This document shows positions 31,735-43,519 of a stretch of DNA of 58,889 bases, piece after piece. The DNA comes from Branchiostoma floridae (Eukaryota > Chordata > Leptocardii > Amphioxiformes > Branchiostomatidae). The position numbers and the translations under genes are program-made. Location: assembly GCF_000003815.2 (NCBI RefSeq), contig NC_049991.1, positions 19,426,822 to 19,485,710 of the forward strand, given 5' to 3'. Position 1 is the stretch's first letter, and each line of letters begins with the position of its first letter. The notes under the pieces were generated by a model. The model did not search any database. It saw only the letters and a program-made list of their open reading frames with translations, and had not been told where the DNA came from.

Positions 31735-32441
31735 AGTTGCTTGAGTAACAGCTATTTCTCCTACGTTTCTCTCTGAACAATCTCGGATGCCTTGGATGTT
31801 TTTTTTGTGAGAGTGCACTTTGGATGGCTGAGCCTCACCATGAACCTACAGTAACAACTATTTCTCCCACGTTTCCATCAGAATGATCTCAGCAAACCAT
31901 CGGGGAAGCTTGCTTGCCAATCAGAGACGGTGACCCTAAATTGAAGACAACCATTCTAGAGACCATTAATCTGCCGTTCAAACCATCAGGGCAACAAAAA
32001 GCTTCTCACTTCAACCACTTCCCAATTTTAACACAAGGTGGGGGCTATGGGGCGTGTTATAGCACCAGCGCACTTAATGTCGACTCCTTTTGTTGGGAAT
32101 GGAGATTTTTATGTGAAAGCAAACTTAACGGGGGTCGTTCTGATGAAAACTGCCAGTCTTGCTTTATTTTATGGCGGTTTGATTTGTTAAAGGCGATATC
32201 GGAGTGATTTTTCCAGCAACCTTTGTCCACATTTCACAGGGTCTGAGTTAGTGATGTCTTCTATCAACTTAAACTGCAAATCAGGAACGAACATGTAAAC
32301 CTTGAAACTTCTGGTGAAAGTCAGCAAAGAGGGATGGGCAAAGGAAAAAAAAGAATTGGTATTTGAGTTGATGTTGGTATGCCTTGGATATGATGTGCTT
32401 AAACTTTAAAGCAGTGATAATGTTAGGGACTCTATTGGCAA
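31735..32441. other. Unannotated unique stretch
   Basis: The open frame at 31914-32207 has no recognised domain. The block 31900-32215 is repeat-free and moderately GC-rich, so it is a conserved non-coding candidate. Confidence 0.3.
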
Positions 32442-32443
32442 TA

Positions 32444-32652
32444 CTGTAAATGCAGAAACTTTTGCTGTGGTTTAATGGTCACGGTTTTCATGGTGGCCAC
32501 TACACCGTGAACTTAAAACCACCACAAACATTTTTTTCATGGCAGCAATAGACTACTGTGCATGGTGCTTCCACGAACTTGAAACCATCTCGAAAAGTCC
32601 TTTTTCCTGCTACCGCAAAGTTAAATCCCTGCAAACTTAAATGCATTTACAG
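32444..32652. mobile_element. CTGTAAATGC-family MITE, TA target
   Basis: The 209-bp element has termini CTGTAAATGCA and TGCATTTACAG, flanked by TA (32442-32443 and 32653-32654). Internal landmarks match 16801-17001 in the same orientation: AACTTAAAACCACC, TCCTTTTTCC, TACCGCAAAGTTAAATCCC. Confidence 0.93.
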
Positions 32653-33059
32653 TAATTGTGCTGCCTAGTAGTAAAATCTGCCTTTTCAAGTTGGCTGGAG
32701 GCTTGACGGAAATGTGCCAGTGTGGAATATTAGATCCTCTCTCTTCTCTGTGTGTGGGAAACAAAAATCCCTATTAGTGATGACCTAGTTCACAACGCGC
32801 CTCCAAGGCCAACCAAAGCCGCTTTATGGACTGATGCCTTTCTGTTTGTTAACCACCGATAAATATGAAACGGATCCCTCACGGAAGTTGTCATAAAGTA
32901 TGGGTCAGGGAATCTGCAAGAAGTCGTTCAATGAGGAAGAAACCACTGCGGTGAACGCAATTCTAGTCAGAAAAGGTGCATGGTGGTGTATGTGATTTGC
33001 TCTATAGCCAGTTGGCTTCCTCCATGTCAGGCTCTGATAATGTCAACTCTAATTTTTGT
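32653..33059. other. Unannotated unique stretch
   Basis: No gene or repeat recognised. The base composition is moderately GC-rich around 32790-32960. Confidence 0.3.
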
Positions 33060-33430
33060 CTTTAACGAGATTTGTTCAGAGCAAGGTCAAGTTGGAAATA
33101 ATTCTACACGGAGATAGCGGTGGACATTTGTTTTGAAGGCTGACATTAGTTCTAGACAGGTGGGAAACAGAACAGTTATCATCGAGGGAGTTCCGTAATT
33201 TGATTGTACAGGGAAAGAAACTTGCTGTAGAAGGACCTGGAAACTGGCAATTGAACAGTGTAGCATTGTGAGTTTGTAGAGAACCTAGTGTTGTGCTGAA
33301 AGGCTCTCAGCAGAGGGACAGGCTGTAAGAATTCTGATAGGTACTCAAAGAATGCCACATAAAAGAAATCTGATTTTAAAGAGGTGTACCAATTAATGAA
33401 TGCAGCATCAGTGATCCCTGAGGTACACAT
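33060..33430 (-). pseudogene. Non-LTR retrotransposon RT, C-terminal remnant (frameshifted)
   Basis: The minus frame includes AFQHNTRFSTNSQCYTVQLP and SRSFYSK. After a one-base frame change near 33218, FFPCTIKLRNSL follows, again the LINE ORF2 C-terminal signature. The following 3' segment includes a GAGCAAGGTCAAG-like stretch at about 33075, shared with 12498-12519. There is no catalytic domain. This is a third LINE family, distinct from 12587 and 29071. Confidence 0.78.
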
Positions 33431-34832
33431 GTATGCACACTTCAGACATCCAGGTATTCAATTGTGACAGTGACAGCACATCTTTTATATATAATATGGT
33501 AGTCTTAGATGGAAAATGCATTTTGTTTTTTAAATAATTAATTTTTTTTCTGTGAACTTCTAGTTTTCCATGTTTCAATTTGGAAGTTGAGCAGCATTCT
33601 AGGTAAAATGTTTTTAGTTGTTTGGTCTTCCTTTATTTCAAAGAATGGGACAATTGGTAGATAGAAAACATCTATTAGACTTATCAAACAAGAGACCTTG
33701 CAGACAGTAAAAATCCCACACACGATGAAACTTATTTTCATCATGCAATATTTATTTCCAATTTCTTTGCTGTTTTTGTTCTCCAAGAGTGAAAGGTTAT
33801 CATCATTATCTTCAGATCCGAAACCCAGAAAAGTCATTTCATATTTTTAGAAACCCAGTTGAAAAGTAGGTCACCTGTAAACTCATGATTGGTATGAGGA
33901 GGAGGATGCGGACAAAGCAGGCTCTTTGGAGTCATGATGAGATTATATGAATGGTTCATTTGATGAAAGATAAGAAGTTTTCCACTTTGGCAGCCAAGTG
34001 GCTGAATTGGTGCATGGCCATTACAATGCTTTAGAATCATATCATACATTGTGTAAAACAGAATAGCAGTTAAAATATAGTTGTAGCATATAACAATATA
34101 CATTGCAATATTGTTCAATAAAGGTCTTCATTCATTTATTCTTTGTAATTATAGAAGGACTTTATTGCACAACATTTGTACATGATACTATGTATGGCAA
34201 CAACTACTACACAAAGTACAAAATAGAGGTGTAGGATAAAGCTTTTTGAACGACCTAGTTAACATAAGAATAAGGGCTAACATAATTCTTTGATATAGTA
34301 TTACAATAGAGTAGGCTAATCATTAGTTACGGTATTCTTTCTGATAGCAGTATCCTTGACATTTTGCCTATTTTTGCATTTTAGGAGTTCTGACGTCTAT
34401 AGATATACAAATCTGTTATTAGATATTAGATATAGATTGGCTATTAGAAGAGCATCTTCCACGGTTTCAGATTGAAAATGGTGCCTTCAGAAAAGTTGAT
34501 AGACTTAGTGAGATGTGTCTTCCAGTCTATATAGCATCTACTCCTACGGGAAGTTATGGCATTTTGTGCACATTAATATTAGGAGACATAGTGTGGGAGG
34601 GTACAGGCAACTGTGGTATATATTCATCACTTGTAGCTTTCAATTCCCACGTGAAATATCAAGACAGTTGGTTGTGTTTTAGAAAGATGGTTGTCATTTT
34701 GATTCAAGGCCAAGCAAATGTGATATTTCTTGTTAAATGGATGTTAAAGGAGTACTAGGTAAAGTCCCATCGCATCCTTGGCTTGCAAACTTTGCTATGT
34801 CTGAATTGAGAATAGCAAAGAAAATATAGGAA
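33431..34832. other. Unannotated AT-rich stretch
   Basis: No gene recognised. An AATAAAGG(T) near 34118, and the complement of AATAAAG near 34159, back to back, could be 3' ends of two old retroelements. The frames at 33538-34118 and 34513-34758 have no domain. Confidence 0.3.
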
Positions 34833-35048
34833 AGTTAATAATAGAATTTTCATCAAGCAGTGACTACTTTTAAAAGTTAACACACGTACCTCCAAATTTT
34901 CGCTGGCTATCAGTCTATCTTGTTCGTGGAGTGATCTAGTTTTTGCGAGATGGACTGATAGCCATAAAAAATTTTGAGGTATGTGTGGTTATCTTTTAAA
35001 AGTAGTCACTGCTTGATGAAAATTCTATTAACTGTGTACATACGTGAC
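34833..35048. mobile_element. Foldback MITE
   Basis: Arms of about 90 nt: AATAGAATTTTCATCAAGCA then GTGACTACTTTTAAAAG, then ACCTCCAAATTTTCGCTGG..TATCAGTC, mirrored on the right and ending at about 35033. The right terminus continues TGTGTACATACGTGACT. Same family as 9306-9657, where the terminus AGTCACGTATGTTCACAG is seen on the left. Confidence 0.88.
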
Positions 35049-35582
35049 TAATTAATCTCTTAAAAAATATTAGGAAAGATTTCACGACAGCCCCCTTTAT
35101 TTGTTGTATTGCCAACTTCTGACAAGCTTTTCTGGATCTTCCTGTAAATTTATAACTGTCTCAGACAATTTTATCTTCTTGTTCCTAAAAGACTCTTGAA
35201 CTACATGTACCATCATCAACTCTCATAAATCCACCGGATGAAAAATACTTGAATTAAAGTGATTTGAAAAGATACAAAATGTATACCAATGCAGAAACAG
35301 TTTTGTTTCTCCTGTTGACTGGACAGATGAGGAGGCAAACAGGCTATTTTTTTTGCCTGACCTGCACATGACTTTTTATGGTGAAGGAGGGGTGTGCAAT
35401 TCCTTCTCCACCCTCTCGTCTACTGGAGCACTAAGTCTCACAGGGGCAACTGTATGGTTCCTCCTAGAGGGGGTTCCTCCTACCCCCGACTCGTGTGCCA
35501 TGGCGGGTTCCGCTCATGCCCGAACATCCGATGCCCCTAAGGCCTGTCTCGGCCACATAGGCCCACCAAGCTACACAAGGCC
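35049..35582. other. Unannotated stretch
   Basis: A GC-rich segment at 35395-35585 has no domain in any frame. It may be part of a longer SINE body. Confidence 0.3.
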
Positions 35583-35737
35583 ACTAGGTATTATTCATTT
35601 ACACCTGAGTTAAGTGAGGAAAGTCGTGTTAAGTGCCTTTCCCAAGGGCACGAGATCGGTGACACGGCAGCTGGATTCGAACCCGCAACCTCTCGGTCTC
35701 GAGCTGCAAATGCTGCCACTGCGCCACGCGGTCCCAC
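35583..35737 (-). mobile_element. tRNA-derived SINE, well preserved
   Basis: On the minus strand there is an A-box TGGCGCAGTGG (complement of 35716-35726), a B-box GGTTCGAATCC (complement of 35673-35683), then GTGCCCTTGGGAAAGGCACT, TAACACGACTTTCCTCACTT and CAGGTGTAAATG. The last part is the central domain shared with the SINEs at 2399 and 28470. The head would not make a complete tRNA: there is no clear acceptor-stem partner at the 3' side. Confidence 0.88.
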
Positions 35738-36795
35738 ACGCGCAGAAACAGTAATCCTGATGTATATGCACATCAGATGATAAGTTTCCAATACAATCTT
35801 GAGAAGACCTTGATGTTTTTTTCATAATTGGCAGTGTTATGGTACCTTTTGGAATTATTAGAGTTGTTGTTTAATATTTTTTTATATTTTTTTTTCTCAT
35901 TTTCACTTTCTTAAGGACTGCAGCTGCAATATATCATCTTCTTTTACCTTTTATTGGTTTAATTGTCTGATAGGTGCAAACTACATGAACATGCAGTAAA
36001 TTAGCAATCTTAACAATGTTTGCTCAGCTTTATCAAGGTTATAGCAACGTTACACACAGGTTACCTGATGTTTTAACTAGCAGAACACTGCATGTCATCC
36101 CTGCTCCCCACTGGTGAGCTGTCAAATTAGCAAGTCAAAGCCTGCGTCACATTTCAAGCAAAGGCCGGCCAAATTGTTAGATAACTTTCATTCCGGAAAG
36201 TTTAAGTTATTGTCTCTCTGCCTTTTTAGTGAGAGCACACGGATGTCTGAACTCCAAAGGACAAGCTGTTAAAAATAACCTAAAGCACATGGACGTCTGC
36301 CGTACTTTGGCTGATGATACCTTTTTCTGAGTGCATTTTTAGCAAGTTGGCTGAGTTCAGTTCTCGACTTATGATGGGCTTGAAAAGACAACTCATACAT
36401 TGTATATTGGTGAATCAAAGACAATAATTCCAGCAGGTGAAATTTGACAGCAAAGAAAATAAATATTCTACATAAGGGCAATGATGTACAATGTGCATAC
36501 ACACCTACATTTATCTGTGTGTCCTTTGTTCATCTGACCCAAAATTGTGAAATTGAATTTCCAGATTTAGAAGTGAGAAAGGAGCATTAATTATCAGAAA
36601 GAGAGGGACAGTTACAGAGTGTCCTCACATCAGAAATAAGATGAAACATTTGTCCACACCAGATTTGAGGTTTCCAGGGGATATCATCTATATAGCTTGG
36701 ACTCCAAGGAATCCAAGGCATGTACTGCCAGGTGCATGTCTTTCATTTGCAATGCTGAGTTTCCCCTTCAATCTAAGACAGTTGCCAGGTTTCCA
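35738..36795. other. Unannotated stretch
   Basis: No gene or repeat recognised. The minus-strand frame at 36269-36502 has no domain. Confidence 0.3.
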
Positions 36796-37130
36796 AGAGG
36801 GCCCAGAATATACAGGAAAATCTGCATTTAATCTCAGGTGATCCCACTGACCTTACACAAAATCACTGCGTATTATACTGCATGTTGATGTGCAATGGCA
36901 ATGAACTGAACACAAGATTGCAGGCTGAAGACTGTTGGCTTCTAAGAGGGCCCAGAATATACAGAACAATATATAATCTAATCTCTCAGTTGATCCCACT
37001 GAACTTACACAAAATCACTGTCTTGCAATGTGTACAGTGTACTTACATGCTGTTGTTAAGTGCAAGTTGATGTGCAATGGCAATGAACTGGCAATGAACT
37101 GAACACAAGATTACAGGCTTACATGAAGCT
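36796..37130. repeat. 149-bp tandem duplication
   Basis: AGAGGGCCCAGAATATACAG occurs at 36796 and 36945. It is followed in both units by TGATCCCACTGA(C/A)CTTACAC, AAAATCACTG and TTGATGTGCAATGGCAATGA. An extra GGCAATGAACT duplication lies at 37078-37100. Confidence 0.92.
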
Positions 37131-37520
37131 TCATCAAAGTTTGAATAACGCAGCAGTTCTGTGTGGGTGGGGGGTGTCATTCTTGCTGTGTCATCCCATC
37201 AAATAACAGATAACCTAAGCCTGTAAATGAGAGCCCAACCTTGAAGTGTTGCATCTAAGTGAGAAAATTGACTTTCTTTGACTTTCTGAAAGTGGCTCAT
37301 GGTGGGAAGATCACAGTAGGGATGGATGTAATGGGTTACTGCCAACTGTTTTCCTGTAAACTGTAGATTGGTTATGAGCATACAGCCTTGTGTTCACTTT
37401 GTTTCATAGTAAATTATCTTAGAATTGCCTTTGCCTTATTACAATTTCACTTTTAAATTAGAGTTTTGGTTAACAGCTGGGAAAACCTGATGTTCGTCAA
37501 CCTGGGTACCATCCGGATAG
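37131..37520. other. Unannotated stretch
   Basis: Nothing recognised. Confidence 0.3.
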
Positions 37521-37522
37521 TA

Positions 37523-37565
37523 CTGTAAATGCATTTAACCGTTGCGAAAGTTTCTGCATTTACAG
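37523..37565. mobile_element. Minimal CTGTAAATGC-family MITE (43 bp)
   Basis: CTGTAAATGCATTTAACCGT is joined to TGCGAAAGTTTCTGCATTTACAG-type right terminus, flanked by TA (37521-37522 and 37566-37567). Both ends of the family are intact but almost all internal sequence is missing. Confidence 0.85.
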
Positions 37566-37569
37566 TAGT

Positions 37570-38818
37570 TTGCTCCAACGTTTATTATACACTAGATATA
37601 GTCGCTTCTCTGCTGTGCTGCCTGGGATTTTGTAGCTTTAATGTTAACTCTTTTACAACAGAAGTACAAGGTTTAATATTGCACGTCCAAAAACGTTAAC
37701 TGTCTCATTAAGAAGTTGCCCAAACTGCATATATCAAAGCTGAATTCACCACAGTTTCCCTCAACACCGTATCTAACGTTCACTTAGCCTTAAACAAATT
37801 AAGAAATTGCCTGAAGGTCTTTTAATAATGAAATATCGTTTTTTAAGACACTGATCTTGCTGGTGATTCATTTCCAGCAGCTACAAGACATCAACTTATC
37901 TGATTTTCCTGACTTTAATTCACTTAATTAATTGCCAATCAGCTGGCATCCCAAATGTCGTGAGGAAGGCTTGTCTTGCAAGCCAGTTTTTCAAGCTTCA
38001 TTTCATTCATTACAAAAGTCAATAATGTTGGTACAGGGCTCGAAATGCGATCTGCTTAATATATGCAGGTTAGTGCAGATGACATTAGAGCTTTGCAGGT
38101 GTTACATGTGCCTAACCTGCACTGGTCCATGTGCTGGGTATATACAGGTTAGTACAGGTGCTGTGAGATCCTTCTTTATAAATAAACCATTTGATTTAAT
38201 TGATTTATTGATTGGAAATTATATTTAATCCTGCTTCAGAAAGAAAATGAGTGGACTAGATAGTACATCTTTAAACTTTGTTGTGTGCACTGTTGCAGAT
38301 AGGAATAAAGGTTTCCATCCCTGTTAGAAGGACCATTACGGAAAGAGGTTGCCACAGTCACTCCAGGGACCTCTTCTCAGAAAAAGATGATGACAGGCAA
38401 AATTGGAGAGGGTAGATGGAGGCGACCCTATAAACGGAATATTCATTTCACAGCTTATCTTGTTGTTAGGAACAAATGGGAGCAGAATAAACAGATTCTT
38501 CCTGCCTAATCAGGCGAATGCTTAGCGGGGCATGAGGCAGACATTGTGTCGCTAGGGATAATTAGAGACGGAGCTAGGGGGCCTTGAGAATTGATTGCTT
38601 GGCTGTTTAGGTTTGTGAGGTCTTTTCCAGACATCATCCTAGACAACTGGATATGGCAAAAAAAGTTTAAAAGTTTGGAAAAAAAGACAGATTCAGTTCA
38701 CAAACTCTGATTGGGATTGCAAGAGGCAAGGGTGGAGTGTCAGAAATGATACATGTCGTTTTTCATGATACATTATATAGAATAATGGAAGAAGGCTATT
38801 GTTTGCTCAGTGGAACGT
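37570..38818. other. Unannotated stretch with a possible hAT end
   Basis: CAGGGCTCGAAATGCG at 38036 looks like the left end of a hAT-type element. AGGTTAGT(G/A)CAG repeats follow at about 38068 and 38146. No right end was found. The block 38330-38600 is unique and GC-richer, a conserved non-coding candidate. Confidence 0.35.
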
Positions 38819-39118
38819 TTTCACTTACTCGCTCGCTCACTTGCTCACTTGCTCACTCACTCATTCCACTCACTCGCTCACTCGCTCGCTCATCGCTCAC
38901 TCGTTCACTCACTTGCTCACTCACTCACTTGCTCACTCACTTGCTCACTCACTTGCTCACTCACTCACTCACTTGCTCACTCACTCGCTCACTTGCTCAC
39001 TCATTCGCTCGCTCGCTCACTCATTCACTCATTTACTCGCTCGCTCACTCATTCACTCGCTTGCTCACTCACTCATTCAGTCACTCACTCAACCACTCAA
39101 TCACTCATTCAATCATTT
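38819..39118. repeat. (CTCA/CTCG/CTTG)n tetranucleotide microsatellite
   Basis: About 300 bp of CACT-, CGCT- and TGCT-type tetranucleotides runs with a strict 4-bp period. All three plus frames are open and read as S-L-T-H-S-L-A-H-type peptides, explaining three overlapping frames of 115-149 codons. It is not a gene. Confidence 0.95.
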
Positions 39119-39739
39119 CATTTTCAAGTCCCTATTTCACTTACTGTGATATGCTAACTGTAATGCCCTCTATAACTGCCAATTAAAAGTTTCCAGGCTT
39201 ACCAAAAGAAATGGCATTTCATGTAGACTCATTCATTAACTGCCCTGTGCAAAATTAAAAGCCTTTTGTTGAGACTTGCCTTTGTGTTGCAGACAGTTCA
39301 TCAAGTTCAGGTGAATAGTTTTTAATTTACAACTGGAGTAATCAGGATTGATTTTGGAGTGGAAGGATTGGTTTTGTCAGCACACATTAGACAAAGAAAG
39401 ATGGGTATGGTTCCACTTTACTCAGTATGGATTTACTAGCTTTTGTATCCCTTGCTATATTTCCATTCAGTTATTGGCAAAAGGAAATACTTTTGGCTTT
39501 TCCCTTTTTCTGTTACATCTAAATTGTGAGGGAAATCATCACTTCTTCATATTCAAAGTTTGAAATATTTTATGTTAGTACTCAAATTTACCTGGCAATG
39601 TTTTTTAAGAATATAGTTTTGTTTTTATTTTATTTATTTATTCTATATACTTACGTCATAGAATATTCAAAGGTCAGAAAAGATGTGAAAGAAAAAAAGC
39701 TGAATCTATTGTTCGGTATACTTGTGTTCAGTCATATGA
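39119..39739. other. Unannotated AT-rich stretch
   Basis: The frames at 39348-39816 have no recognised domain. A T/A-rich low-complexity patch lies at about 39610-39650. Confidence 0.3.
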
Positions 39740-39741
39740 TA

Positions 39742-39927
39742 CCCCCCTCACATGTAGCAAAAATCCATCGGACGACGAGTCTCCGAGCTCTAAATTACAA
39801 GAAGGCATGGCCCTGATGCCGACGAAGAAATGGCAGAGTTCCCCCCTTCCCGTTAGGGTCATGCCTCCTTGTAATTTAGAGCTCGCAGACTTGTCGTTCG
39901 ATCGATTTTCGCTACATGTGAGGGGGG
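39742..39927. mobile_element. Long-TIR palindromic MITE, TA target
   Basis: The 186-bp element has arms of about 70 nt, beginning CCCCCCTCACATGTAGC and including GAGCTCTAAATTACAAG followed by AGGCATG. The right arm is the mirror image ending GAGGGGGG. TA flanks both sides (39740-39741 and 39928-39929). Arm identity is roughly 85-90%. The plus-strand frame at 39807-40028 runs through it and is not a gene. Confidence 0.9.
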
Positions 39928-39929
39928 TA

Positions 39930-40924
39930 CAACCACTTCAAAATAAAGGCAACTTTTGGGGGGTAAAACTTTTTTTTATTTTTACGCTCGCATCGATTTT
40001 CCGCTTTCAGAGGATGTCCTCCATATAATCAACTCAACATGGCCTAATCATGCAGTGTGTTTTCAACATCCTAACTAAGCCTTTTCACCCCGTTGTCTTC
40101 TCATAGTTATTCCCTCTCACACCTCAGCACCTCGAGCTGCTGACATTTAAAGGGCATGCATGACAGCGCATCAGGGCTGTTTTCCTTGGAAGTGTGCCTT
40201 TCTCCCACTGCAATTATTGCGAGAGGCTTCCGTGCAAATAGATTTCTCATTTGAGCGGGATTATAATTTCGTCATGTGTAACTGTGGATCACTCCGGAGG
40301 ATTGAGTGCTTATTAACGGCGTCGCTCGGGAAATGGATCGTACAGACAGCGTCATTTGAAACCTCTTTGCGCCATTGTGCATATTGCTGAGCGATTAATT
40401 TGGATTTGATCAAGGGGAGACAGATCTGCTGGGACTAGAGAAAGGTCGTCACTGTGACTGGAACATCAACTGAAATATAAACTCGCATAGATAACCATGA
40501 ATGGCATAATCACGATGGTAGGTTAGTAGAAAATCTATTTCTCCATTAACATAGATAGTGTTTTAATGCATGTTGGCTTTTTAATTTTTCTCTTTAAACC
40601 AGAACAATTTTAATTTCATACCTCACCACCAAGCAAAATGGACAATTTTCATTCTTTTATGAAGGTAATCAAAATGTCTCATTATGCACTTAAATGGCTA
40701 ATAGTATATGTTTTTTTACTTCTTCAGTTTTGAGTGTTTCATCTCAAAATGAGCATTTTTATGGCTTCAAAAGAAAGTATGGTTTATGAAGTTTGTTTTA
40801 TGCTTGGTACTGTATGAGTGGTATAAGCCTAGAAGATTTCAATTGTCTCTTGACTATATACTTAGTCTTGTCTTTGCTAGTGTATGCAAACATGATTGCT
40901 CAAAAGCGATAGAATTCCTTGCAT
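39930..40924. other. Unique stretch, candidate conserved non-coding
   Basis: Positions 40080-40440 are repeat-free and balanced in base composition, with no domain in the 40160-40390 frame. This block stands out from the AT-rich surroundings. Confidence 0.3.
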
Positions 40925-41050
40925 CAATGAAAGTTAGACATCCATATGATAAGATACACCAAAAAGCAGTTACTCAAGAAATTGGATAAAGATTTCAGAA
41001 ACAGTTTCCAAATTTTAGATCATATCCAGTTGCTTGAGTAACTCCTTTTT
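40925..41050. mobile_element. Short foldback retroelement fragment (family 2 relative)
   Basis: AAAGTTAGACATCC, then GATACACCAAAAAGCAG and GTTACTCAAGAAATTGGATA, is followed by a near mirror image, TATCCAGTTGCTTGAGTAAC, ending at about 41042. It is the outer part of the family at 49186-49560 with the core removed. Confidence 0.65.
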
Positions 41051-41293
41051 GGCTACGAGTATTCCTAATGTCCGTATTACTGCCTGATGAAAAATGCAAT
41101 AAAAGTATTAGTTTGTTTCCTAATAGAACAATATTGAGCTATCTTATGATCTTACCTGCTTCCTTTTCTGTTCATAACTCATCAAAAACCCAGAAATGGC
41201 ACATGTCAGTAACATCTTTGGGAGTGACATTGAAAGTTGATATCTTCTTAGTGACTGTAGTCTCCATAGAGACGTGTGTGTACCTAAAAAGTG

Positions 41294-41514
41294 TAACGCT
41301 AGTTCACCTTTATTCACTTGGTAACCTATATTCATTGTACCTAAAAACAGGATATTTAGGGATATCACGTTGATGGACAGTGGTTTTAAATTGCATTGTT
41401 TTTTCAATATAATTCAGTTTGAGACCACCGTCCGTCGACTTGATGTACCGAAATGTCCTGGTGTAAAATGCAACGAATAAAGGTTACCCCGCGAATAAAG
41501 GTGAACTAGCGTTA
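41294..41514. mobile_element. MITE with TAACGCTAGTTCACC termini
   Basis: The 221-bp element runs from TAACGCTAGTTCACCTTTAT to its exact mirror GGTGAACTAGCGTTA. If TA is the target, the element is ACGCTAG..CTAGCGT. The 10-mer ACCTAAAAAG lies just outside both ends (41282-41291 and 41514-41523), possibly an older duplication. Diverged relative at 8122-8349. Confidence 0.85.
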
Positions 41515-41625
41515 CCTAAAAAGCTGCCCAAGTAGTAGATTTATTTTCTGCCAAATTTTTTTCTATTAAGAAAAATAGAAATAAGTTTGTAGAATGGTAC
41601 ATTGAAAATAATTAGGTTGGTGGAA

Positions 41626-41775
41626 TATAGGAGAATTCTTTTACACAACCAGTTTGCACTCACTTTGCTTACATTTTGGTGTCTGTTAGAAACTCTGCGG
41701 AAGGTGTCTGAGAGACATTGAAATGTGAGCAAAGTAAGCACAAATCAGTTGTGTAAGTCAAAGCATTCTCCTATA
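41626..41775. mobile_element. Palindromic MITE, 150 bp
   Basis: Arms of about 55 nt start TATAGGAGAAT and contain TTACACAACC-type and ACTTTGCTTACATTT segments, mirrored as AAATGTGAGCAAAGTAAGC, then GTTGTGTAA and ATTCTCCTATA. Relative of fragments at 411-705. Confidence 0.8.
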
Positions 41776-43519
41776 GCCAAGTACAATGGCAGCAAACTTT
41801 GTTGTGTGAAATTGTTTAAATTTTGCATCAAAACTTACAAAACTTCTTCAAATAAGATGCAGCTGCTGTCCATGGTTATGAAAGTATGGCTGTTCACAAT
41901 GTTTTTATTGTTACATTTTCTTTTGTAAAACTTTTTTGGGAGGTGTTGCAAATGTTTTTGGAGTAGGTCCCATGACAATTGTTGTCCACAGATTGATGGT
42001 AAAGTTTTGTATTTAATTGTTATTGCTGAGTGTAACTTGGGAGCATTTAAGAAAATATATTGTTTTCCTAGTCTACTCGTTACATTTAAGCACTTTGAAT
42101 ATCATTAACAAAAACTACCTGTTGGACTCATTATGTATGGAATTTATAGCACGTATATGGGAATACCTAGAGGGTTAAGAGTGATATTAAAAGTGGAGAT
42201 CTTCTCTGCAGTCTCCATAGAACAATACCAAACTCTCTTAGGTAGATCTGATTATCAGTTTCAAGTATCCTCCAAGACCTTTGAATGCATTTAGCTGTAA
42301 CCGTTGTTATTTGAGTATGAGTTGTTATTCTTTAGCGTTTGCCTAAGTTCTTTGTATCATTAATATTTATTGATCTTAAATGGATGCTTACTTCTTTATG
42401 TTGTATCATTGTTAATTTGTCATTTATTCAATCCCATTTTAGTATGATTTTCCTGTTTCTCTATTTTTATGATTTGGTAACAAAGAGCTCCCTTGGAAAT
42501 CAATTAAAACTATCTGAAGGGAGCACTCTTAAGATGCTTGAATAAAAAATAAATGAATTTAGCCGAAGGAAAGGGCAAGAGTTCAGCAAGTAAAGAGTTT
42601 AATCCCTTACCCTCCCAGATGTAATTCTGCTGCGATGCGATGTTATCATGTCGGGATCGACTCTCTCACTGCCAGGAACCGTTACTAGGTCATGTCCATT
42701 AAGTGATTCTCCTGGAGACCGCCATTAAAATTTAACCTTCTCTCTATTTACTTACTAATTGGGTAACTGAGAGCCTCTTGTGGATTTATCGCTCAATAAA
42801 AGCTTAGATAAGGGATTTATTTCAAGTGGGAAGCTGTGTCATAATGGTAGAAGTACATAGAGAGGTTTAAAACATCTGTATTCTTGTGTTGCCGTTGTTT
42901 CTTTTATCTGAAAGTAAGTCAGTAGCTTTATTAGCTATATTGCTGTGGTAGAAATATAGGGAATGCTCAATTTCTGTTTATGATGATTTGAAATTTATTG
43001 AAACTTTCAAACATCGAAGTATTGCAGCTGACAAGATACACATAATTAGCTGAATTGCACTGTGGAAATATATTTTACCACACAATAGACAATAGACATA
43101 CTATCAATAACAAATAACTTTACTCTAGAATCAACTGTATCTAACATACATTATGGTCTACTTTATATCTTGCTATTGCCTGTTGTTGACAATAGCATAA
43201 ACTTCATTCTAAGGGTTTTGTATTTTGCCAGAAAATCTTGAACTCTTGTAAATTCTCTCATCTCCAGAAATCGAATATTCCAACTTCGTGACACTGTCCA
43301 TACTGTAGAGACTACATCCAACAAGAAGTGTGGAGATATGTGTATGAACTTCAGACAACCTCTTCAGTTGTATTCTTGGAAATCCGCCACTTTTCTCGAA
43401 GGTCAAAAAGTCACAGATAGTTTCCCTCTACTGGGGATAGAATATCTATTGACTATTATATCAGAACTTGAGCATTTCTGTTTCATAGGTTATATAAAAA
43501 TTCTATTGGTGTCATACCA
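41776..43519. other. About 1.7 kb of unannotated AT-rich sequence
   Basis: No gene recognised. The frames at 42339-42545 and 43209-43535 lack domains. The patch 42590-42830 is more balanced in composition and unique. Confidence 0.3.

Noticed and set aside
35661-35737. Functional tRNA gene
   Set aside because: A and B boxes are intact, but there is no convincing acceptor stem or anticodon arm and a SINE body follows, so it is a SINE head.
38737-39186. 149-codon frame reading S/L/T/H/A repeats
   Set aside because: It is a microsatellite open in all three frames, so codons carry no evidence of selection.
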